Assembly: GCF_028207065.1 (NCBI RefSeq)
Contig: NZ_JAQLFP010000022.1
Coordinates: 1 to 46,479, forward strand
DNA length: 46,479 nt
Direction: 5' to 3'
From: Collinsella aerofaciens
Lineage (GTDB): Bacteria; Actinomycetota; Coriobacteriia; Coriobacteriales; Coriobacteriaceae
This document shows, one piece after another, positions 39,593 through 46,479 of this stretch (the first letter of the stretch is position 1; each line of letters starts with the position of its first letter). The translations under genes were made by a program, and so were the position numbers. The notes under the pieces were generated by a model. The model was not told the DNA's origin, ran no database searches, and was given only the letters and a program-made list of their open reading frames with translations.

Positions 39593-39886
39593 ATGTCGTC
39601 TTTGAAGCCGCTTGCAGATCGTGTTCTGGTCAAGCCCGACGAGGCCGAGCAGAAGACCGCTTCTGGTCTGTATATCGCCAGCAACGCCCAGGAGAAGCCG
39701 CAGCGCGGCACCATCGTTGCCGTTGGCGCCGGCAAGGTCAACGACAAGGGTGAGCGCATCCCCATGGACGTCAAGGTCGGTGACGTTGTCATCTATGGTA
39801 AGTTCGGTGGCAACGAGGTCAAGGTCGACGGCGAGAAGTATCTGCTGATGCGCGCCGACGACATCTACGCTGTCGTCGAGGCCTAG
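39593..39886 (+). CDS. groES: Co-chaperonin GroES
   Basis: A 97-residue Hsp10, the lid of the GroEL folding chamber. Conserved N-terminus LKPLADRVLVKPDEAEQKT with the mobile loop near residues 18-32 (SGLYIASNAQEKPQRGTIVAVG follows), and the C-terminal LLMRADDIYAVVEA. AAAGGAGGAAACAAGC precedes ATG 39593. groEL follows 96 bp downstream, the standard order. Canonical CIRCE (TTAGCACTC-N9-GAGTGCTAA) was not found upstream, so control may be by another heat-shock regulator. Confidence 0.97.
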   Translation: MSSLKPLADRVLVKPDEAEQKTASGLYIASNAQEKPQRGTIVAVGAGKVNDKGERIPMDVKVGDVVIYGKFGGNEVKVDGEKYLLMRADDIYAVVEA

Positions 39887-39904
39887 TCTCGTCAGAATCT
39901 CTGA

Positions 39905-41620
<1,716 letters not shown>

Positions 41621-41646
41621 GGCCGACAAGGTCTAGAACTCCCACC

Positions 41647-41787
41647 GGGAATCCGGGGGCGTGACGGGGGCTTCTCTCCGGAACGTCCTCGGACATGCAA
41701 AGGGCTCCGCTGCGCGCTTCGCGCTGCGGAGCCTCTCTGCGTGCGGAATGTTCCGGAGAGAAACCCCCGTCCCGCCCCCGGATTCCC
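41647..41787. repeat. 141-bp inverted repeat with nested hairpin downstream of groEL
   Basis: Arms of 38 bp (41647-41684 and 41750-41787) match with two mismatches. Inside, GGCTCCGC (41703-41710) pairs with GCGGAGCC (41726-41733), itself enclosing GCGCG-CTT-CGCGC. No T-run follows, so it is not a standard terminator. The remaining sequence to 41950 holds no gene. Confidence 0.88.
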
Positions 41788-41953
41788 TGCGTTTACGGCC
41801 TTGAGGTCGGCGGGCGGAGAAGGACGTGGTCGATAGGGATACGTGTCCCTTTCGCTGTTTCGCGCTTTGCGCGAAAAGCGCGCTACTTTGGGATGGGTGG
41901 GGAACGTGGTTGTTGCGGTAACTGATCCCCGCCACAAATTACCCTCGGCATAC

Positions 41954-41981
41954 TTGCGCGAACGATTGCTCGTGCTACACT
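41954..41981 (+). promoter_or_regulatory. Extended -10 promoter of the riboflavin transporter operon
   Basis: TTGCGC (41954-41959), a 16-bp spacer and TACACT (41976-41981) preceded by TGC (extended -10). The predicted start falls just before the FMN riboswitch. Confidence 0.6.
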
Positions 41982-41993
41982 TGCAATTGCTGT

Positions 41994-42172
41994 TTCAGGG
42001 CGGGGTGAAATTCCCCACTGGCGGTAAATCGGGCGGTGCTAAAGGGGTGCCGTGGCGCAGGCGAGGTGCCTGCGGCCGAGCCGATGAGTCCGCGACCCGT
42101 GTGTGCGTTGGTTCGCATGCCGGCTGAACTGGTGAGATCCCAGTACCAACGGTTAGAGTCCGGATGAAAGAG
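41994..42172 (+). ncRNA. FMN riboswitch (RFN element)
   Basis: The conserved RFN blocks are present: GGGGTGAAATTCCCCACTGG near the 5' end, GGTGAGATCCCAGTACCAACGG written here in two parts (GTGAGATCCCAGTACC at 42133-42148, then AACGGTTAGAGTCCGGATGA). TTTCA (41993-41997) pairs with TGAAA (42165-42169) as P1. A long variable stem fills 42035-42105. It binds FMN and lowers expression of the riboflavin transporter when FMN is high. The aptamer ends about 12 nt before the ribU start, so the ribosome-binding site is next to P1. Confidence 0.95.
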
Positions 42173-42184
42173 GCAGGTGATCTT

Positions 42185-42775
42185 ATGTCTGAACAGTCGC
42201 AGCATATCCATTTTGAGAACACGAATAGGTGGAGCACCAAACAGCTCGTTACCATGGCGCTGATGTGTGCCTTGGGCGCCCTGTTTATGTACGTGCAGCT
42301 GCCTATCCTTCCTTCGGCGCCGTTTTTGACGTATGACCCGTCGCTGGTGCCGGCGATGGTGTGCGGTTTTGCGTATGGTCCTGGCGCCGGTACTGCTGTT
42401 GCCGCTATGGCGATTGTTATCCATGCGCTTACCACGGGCGATTGGGTCGGCGCACTTATGAACCTGGTTGCTACGCTGGGCTACATTCTGCCCGCGGCTA
42501 TCGTGTACCAGAAGATGCATACCTATAAGGGTGCCGTGATTGGCCTAGTGTTCGGTGTCATTGCCGCTACGGCGTTGTCTATGGTCGCAAACCTTACCAT
42601 TGGCGTATGGTTCTGGTATGGCTCGGTCGATGTGATCGCCCCGCTTATGATTCCTGCCGTGCTGCCGTTCAACCTTATCAAGACCGTGCTTAACTCGGTG
42701 TTGACGCTAGCGGTGTATAAAGCAGTCTCCAACCTCATCACGCCTAAAAAGGACCAGGTCAAAGGCCGCGCATGA
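42185..42775 (+). CDS. ribU: Riboflavin ECF transporter S component (RibU-like)
   Basis: About 196 residues with five to six hydrophobic segments, the substrate-binding subunit of an energy-coupling factor transporter. Recognition rests on the FMN riboswitch directly upstream and RibU-like patterns such as KQLVTMALMCALGALFMYVQLPILPSAPFLTYDPSLVPAM and FAYGPGAGTAV. The start is ATG 42185, with AGGCAGGTGA upstream; ATG 42164 lies inside the riboswitch. It overlaps the ATPase gene by 4 bp (ATGA at 42772-42775), so the two are coupled. Confidence 0.93.
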   Translation: MSEQSQHIHFENTNRWSTKQLVTMALMCALGALFMYVQLPILPSAPFLTYDPSLVPAMVCGFAYGPGAGTAVAAMAIVIHALTTGDWVGALMNLVATLGYILPAAIVYQKMHTYKGAVIGLVFGVIAATALSMVANLTIGVWFWYGSVDVIAPLMIPAVLPFNLIKTVLNSVLTLAVYKAVSNLITPKKDQVKGRA

Positions 42776-44676
42776 TTGAGTGTCGGGGCGTTTCCTTTAG
42801 CTATGACGGTGCCGTGTCGGCACTCGACGGTGTCGATCTGAACATCGAGGACGGGGAGTTTTTCTGCATCCTCGGTGGCAATGGATCGGGCAAGTCGACG
42901 TTTGCCAAGCATCTGAATGCGCTGCTGCAGCCCGATGCGGGCACGGTACGTATCAACGGTATGGATGCGTCCGATCCCGAGCTGGTCTACGACATTCGTT
43001 CGACCGCAGGCATGGTGTTCCAGAATCCCGACGACCAGCTGGTGGCAACGCTTGTCGAAGATGACGTTGCGTTCGGTCCCGAAAACCTTGGCGTGCCATC
43101 GGCGCAAATTGCGCAGCGCGTACGCGAGGCGCTGAAGGGCGTGGGCCTGGTGGGCTTTGAGCGCCACGAGACCCATGCGCTTTCGGGCGGTCAAAAGCAG
43201 CGTGTGGCGCTTGCCGGTGTGCTCGCCATGGAACCGCGCGTGCTCATTTTGGACGAGGCGTCCTCGATGCTCGATCCGCGCGGGCGCAAGGGCCTTATGA
43301 AGGCCTGTCACGTGCTGCACGAACGCGGCATGACCATCGTGATGATTACGCACTTTATGGAAGAGGCCGCCGAGGCCGATCGTGTCGCGGTGTTTCGGGC
43401 GGGGCGCGTTGCCATGCTCGGTACGCCCGAGGAGATTCTGACGCGGGCAGATGGGCTCGTGGAGCTCAACCTGGATATGCCGGCGTCGTGCTGCTTGGGC
43501 ATGGCGCTTCGTGCGAAGGGCGTGCCCGTTCATGCGCAGGTGCGCGAGGCGGATATGGTCGCCGAGATTGCGCAGGTATATGCCGACCGGAGTGGGGAAG
43601 ACACCGCAGGGCGGCCTTCTGCATCCGATTCTCGTGTGCTCGACAACGTCTCCTCTGCAACCGACGGGACAGCCGTGTCGGAGCCCGTCATCGAGATTTC
43701 GCACCTCTCGCATAGTTACTCGCTGAGTGCCCGCGAGCGCCGCCGCTGGCATAAGCGCTCGGTCACTGCGGGCAAATCGAGCAAACAGGCTCTCTGGGGA
43801 AACGACCCCAGCAGCCCGTGGGCGCTGCGCGATGTATCGCTGACGGTGCGTCGCGGCGAGTTCCTGGGCTTGGCAGGTCATACCGGTTCGGGTAAGTCGA
43901 CGCTGGTCCAGCATCTCAACGGTTTGATTCGCCCCCAGGAGGGATTCGTTCGCGCGCTGGGGCTCGATCTGTCAAACAAGAAAGACGCCGCCGCGGTTAA
44001 GGCCAAGGTCGGCGTGGTGTTTCAATATCCCGAGCGTCAGCTGTTTGCCGAAACCGTGACGCAGGACGTGGCGTTTGGCCCGCACAACCTTGGCTTGCCG
44101 CAAGATGAAGTCGACCGTCGCGTCGAGTCGTCGCTCTCGCGCGTGGGCCTCGACCTTTCCACGGTCGGCGACAAGAGTCCCTTCGAGCTTTCGGGCGGTC
44201 AGCAACGGCGCGTGGCATTCGCCGGTGTGCTCGCCATGGAGCCCGAAGTCCTGGTGCTCGATGAACCCATGGCGGGGCTCGATCCGGCTGCGCGCAGGGA
44301 TTTCCTTGAGCTTATCGATCGGCTTCACCGCGATGGCCTGACCGTTGTCATGGTTTCGCATAGTATGGATGACCTGGCCAACTGCTGCGACCGCATCGTC
44401 GTGATGAACGAAGGTGCGGTGTTTGCCGAGGGAACCCCCGCGCAGGTGTTTGCACATGCCGATGAGCTCAAGTCGATCGGCTTGGGCGTACCTGCTGCTC
44501 AGCGCATGGCGTTGGCGCTCGCGGAGGCGGGCGTGCCGCTGCGTTGCGGCGGGCTCTATACGGTTGAGTCGCTGGCCGACGAGCTGGCAGATTTGCTGAT
44601 CGGTCGCTCAGACGGTCCTTCTAACGTCGCGGACATTGCTAAATCCAAGACGGTCGCGCGAGAGGAGGGCTGCTAA
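42772..44676 (+). CDS. Fused ECF transporter ATPase (EcfA-EcfA' in one chain)
   Basis: A 634-residue protein with two ABC domains. Domain 1: Walker A GGNGSGKST at 35-43, signature LSGGQKQR at 137-144, Walker B LILDEASSML near 158-167. Domain 2: Walker A GHTGSGKST at 369-377, signature LSGGQQRR at 473-480, Walker B VLDEPMAGLDP near 494-504. A linker of about 60 residues (about 270-330) joins them. Both domains look competent, with Q-loops NPDDQ and YPERQ. ECF modules normally use two separate ATPase subunits; here one chain supplies both. Coupled to ribU and EcfT in one operon, so this is a dedicated riboflavin importer. Confidence 0.93.
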   Translation: MIECRGVSFSYDGAVSALDGVDLNIEDGEFFCILGGNGSGKSTFAKHLNALLQPDAGTVRINGMDASDPELVYDIRSTAGMVFQNPDDQLVATLVEDDVAFGPENLGVPSAQIAQRVREALKGVGLVGFERHETHALSGGQKQRVALAGVLAMEPRVLILDEASSMLDPRGRKGLMKACHVLHERGMTIVMITHFMEEAAEADRVAVFRAGRVAMLGTPEEILTRADGLVELNLDMPASCCLGMALRAKGVPVHAQVREADMVAEIAQVYADRSGEDTAGRPSASDSRVLDNVSSATDGTAVSEPVIEISHLSHSYSLSARERRRWHKRSVTAGKSSKQALWGNDPSSPWALRDVSLTVRRGEFLGLAGHTGSGKSTLVQHLNGLIRPQEGFVRALGLDLSNKKDAAAVKAKVGVVFQYPERQLFAETVTQDVAFGPHNLGLPQDEVDRRVESSLSRVGLDLSTVGDKSPFELSGGQQRRVAFAGVLAMEPEVLVLDEPMAGLDPAARRDFLELIDRLHRDGLTVVMVSHSMDDLANCCDRIVVMNEGAVFAEGTPAQVFAHADELKSIGLGVPAAQRMALALAEAGVPLRCGGLYTVESLADELADLLIGRSDGPSNVADIAKSKTVAREEGC

Positions 44677-45476
44677 TGGAGGCGTTTTCATTTGGCAGCT
44701 ACTATCCGAGCGATAGTGCGATCCATCGCCTGGATCCGCGCACCAAGCTGCTCCTGGGCTTTGTGTTTTTAATCACGACGCTGACCGTCGGCGGCTTCCG
44801 CGGACTGGCTCCTGTCGCAATTTTCGTCGTGCTGATCTATGCCGTGTCCCGGGTGCCGGCTCGTCGCGTTCTGTCGTCGATGGCGCCGCTGCTGGCAATC
44901 GTCGTCGTGGTCGCGGTGCTCAACTTGTTTACCGATCAGAGTGGGCGCATCCTGTGGCAGCTCGGCTTTTTGCAGATAAGCGAGGGCTCGCTGCATTCCG
45001 CCGTCTTTATGGCGTGCCGCCTGACCTTGATGATGGCCGGCATGAGCGCCATTACGCTCACCACGCCTACGCTCGACCTCACCGCGGGCTTTGAGCGCCT
45101 GCTCGCACCGTTTGCGCGCGTGGGGCTCCCTGCGCATGAGCTCGGCATGATCATGGGCATCGCGTTGCGCTTTATGCCGCAGTTTGCCACCGAGATGAAG
45201 CAGACGGCGGACGCGCAGGCAAGCCGCGGCGCACGCGTAACGGGTGGCCCGCTCGGCGGCGTGCGTATGCTCGGCAGTGTGGCGATTCCACTGTTCACGG
45301 GCGTGTTCCGTCATGCCGAGACGTTGTCTGCCGCCATGGATGCACGCTGCTATCACGGCGAGCAGGGCCGCACGCGTCTGCATGCACTTGCATTTCGCCG
45401 CGGGGATGCGCTGGCTGCGGTTGTGACGATGCTGCTGCTTGCGTGTGTCATCGTCGTCAACCTTCAACTTGTTTAG
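44676..45476 (+). CDS. ecfT: ECF transporter transmembrane component EcfT
   Basis: A 266-residue membrane protein with about five to six hydrophobic segments. DPRTKLLLGFVFLI near the N-terminus and the cytosolic ARG-type motif helices (QASRGARVTGGPLGGVRML at about 172-190, near MDARCYHGEQGRTRL) that couple to the ATPases are typical. The start overlaps the ATPase stop codon by one base (TAATG), with GGAGGG upstream, so translation is coupled. It completes the riboflavin ECF transporter. Confidence 0.93.
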   Translation: MEAFSFGSYYPSDSAIHRLDPRTKLLLGFVFLITTLTVGGFRGLAPVAIFVVLIYAVSRVPARRVLSSMAPLLAIVVVVAVLNLFTDQSGRILWQLGFLQISEGSLHSAVFMACRLTLMMAGMSAITLTTPTLDLTAGFERLLAPFARVGLPAHELGMIMGIALRFMPQFATEMKQTADAQASRGARVTGGPLGGVRMLGSVAIPLFTGVFRHAETLSAAMDARCYHGEQGRTRLHALAFRRGDALAAVVTMLLLACVIVVNLQLV

Positions 45477-45506
45477 GCGCGATTCGAGCGCAAGAAAGGG
45501 GCCCCT

Positions 45507-45953
45507 ATGACCGACAACGACCGCACGGCTCAGCTTGAGCGCGCCTGTTCGTATCTCAGGCGCATTCCGGCGTGGTATCTGGCCACGACCGATGTGACCG
45601 ACGGGCATCAGCCTCGCGTGAGGCCGTTTTCGTTTGCCATGGTCGATGACGGTAAGCTGTGGTTTTGCACGTCGCGCGACAAGGATGTGTGGGCGGAGCT
45701 GAGTGCGAATCCCAAGTTTGAGCTCTCGGGCTGGAAGCCGGGGGAATGTTGGATCGTGTTGACCGGCGAGGCCGCACTTGAGGACGACGCGGTTGCGAGC
45801 GACAAGGTGCGTCAAGCGGGTTTTAAGCACATGGTGAGCATCGGCGAGGAACACGAGAGTGCCAACGACGGCCGCCTTGCTTTCTTTTCGGTCCGCAACA
45901 TTGCCGCGCGCTTCTGTGATATCGACGGCAGCGAGGAGCGCCTGGAGCTCTAA
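45507..45953 (+). CDS. Pyridoxamine 5'-phosphate oxidase-family (FMN split-barrel) protein 1
   Basis: A 148-residue protein of the PPOX/FMN-binding split-barrel superfamily. Patterns AWYLATTDV, PRVRPFSFAMVDDGKLWFCTSRDKDVWAELSANPKFEL and ECWIVLTGEA match the FMN-binding fold. The reaction is unknown; members include flavin reductases and F420/FMN binding proteins. It lies 30 bp after the riboflavin transporter operon and is a paralogue of the next gene, with AAAGGGGC before ATG 45507. An FMN protein next to a riboflavin importer is coherent. Confidence 0.88.
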   Translation: MTDNDRTAQLERACSYLRRIPAWYLATTDVTDGHQPRVRPFSFAMVDDGKLWFCTSRDKDVWAELSANPKFELSGWKPGECWIVLTGEAALEDDAVASDKVRQAGFKHMVSIGEEHESANDGRLAFFSVRNIAARFCDIDGSEERLEL

Positions 45954-45994
45954 CGTTTACCAACCAGTCAAATGAGCTAGCGGCAGGAGGAACC

Positions 45995-46405
45995 GTGGAC
46001 GGATTGAATACGGTGTTGGAGTATCTGACGTCGGTGCCGGCATGGTATTTGGCGACGAGCGTTGACGGACAGCCTCATGTGCGTCCGTTTTCGTTTGCGC
46101 AGATCCAGGACGGCAAGCTGTGGTTTGTAACAGCGCGCACCAAAGATGTGTGGCAAGAGCTGCTGCAAAACCAGCGCTTTGAGGCCACGAGTTGGTGGCC
46201 GGGCCATGGCTGGCTCATCTTGCGCGGGCGTGCCGGCTTGGATGACCGGGCTTTAGGCGAAATGCGCGAAGCCGGGTGGAAGCATCTAGAGCACCTGGGC
46301 GAGCACTATGAGGGGCCTAACGACCCCACGCTCGTCTTCTTTAGCGTCGAGGATCCCGAGGCTTTTATCTGCAATCACGACGAATGGGTGCCGGTCGAGC
46401 TCTAG
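45995..46405 (+). CDS. Pyridoxamine 5'-phosphate oxidase-family (FMN split-barrel) protein 2
   Basis: A 136-residue paralogue of the preceding protein, with the same blocks: AWYLATSVDGQPHVRPFSFAQ, DGKLWFVTARTKDVWQELLQN and HGWLILRGRAGL, and the ending VFFSVEDPEAF. The start is GTG 45995 with GGAGGAACC upstream. It was probably made by tandem duplication and then diverged. No catalytic function is assigned. The sequence from 46406 to the window end (74 bp) shows no gene. Confidence 0.88.
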   Translation: MDGLNTVLEYLTSVPAWYLATSVDGQPHVRPFSFAQIQDGKLWFVTARTKDVWQELLQNQRFEATSWWPGHGWLILRGRAGLDDRALGEMREAGWKHLEHLGEHYEGPNDPTLVFFSVEDPEAFICNHDEWVPVEL

Positions 46406-46479
46406 CCAGCTGGCTCATCCTAACAACTTGGTTTTCGCATGGGCGGGCCCCGTATTGCCCGGCGCCGTTAGGAGCGCCG

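Overview
The window looks like a chromosome segment of a high-GC, Gram-positive gut actinobacterium of the class Coriobacteriia, most likely Collinsella or a close relative. This rests on recognition of gene content: an Asp23/AmaP envelope-stress cluster, a fused two-ATPase ECF riboflavin transporter, a very large two-module 2-hydroxyacyl-CoA dehydratase activase, a DUF6020 membrane protein, zinc-ribbon membrane proteins and many GTG/TTG starts. No rRNA, tRNA, CRISPR array, prophage or transposase gene was seen.

Layout. 113-4625 (minus): a polar amino-acid ABC transporter operon (Tat-type lipoprotein, two permeases, ATPase) ending in a class-I amidotransferase peptidase; a 76-bp segment carrying the ATPase ribosome-binding site and start codon is triplicated. 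4669-6675: a palindromic repeat, a tiny candidate transcript and a divergent DXS-like transketolase. 6904-8484: HD-domain protein and a PF06541 membrane protein. 8683-10453: ammonium channel and a PII protein, separated by a long imperfect palindrome. 10528-13526: TetR regulator, MFS exporter and HAD phosphatase. 13648-19151: TetR regulator and the 1593-residue activase. 19633-23266: small membrane protein, DUF389 protein and OPT transporter. 23459-26297: CoaX, dCMP deaminase, NifU-like protein and Lgt. 26442-28625: DUF6020 protein bracketed by palindromes. 28791-32472: YebC, AmaP/DUF2273/Asp23 and YitT. 32623-35296: two zinc-ribbon membrane proteins and a DUF2752 protein. 35403-38672: M20 amidohydrolase (minus) and a YtcJ-like amidohydrolase. 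39593-41620: groES-groEL, with a long palindrome on each side. 41994-46405: FMN riboswitch, riboflavin ECF transporter and two FMN split-barrel proteins.

How the parts fit. AmtB and PII form the usual ammonium uptake/sensing pair, but the PII lacks the modifiable Tyr51. Each TetR regulator has paired palindromic operator candidates next to its presumed target. The riboflavin transporter lies directly under an FMN riboswitch and is followed by flavoprotein genes. AmaP, DUF2273 and Asp23 form an envelope-associated complex.

The least explained material is non-coding: (i) palindromes with a conserved GGGRCAGG-like core and different, self-complementary stems, often starting at stop codons; (ii) very long palindromes next to groESL and between amtB and glnB; (iii) palindromes that enclose a -10 element and contain the ribosome-binding site of the next gene; (iv) the triplicated ATPase start region, which creates two tandem 20-codon leader ORFs. 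All positions and alignments were made by eye.
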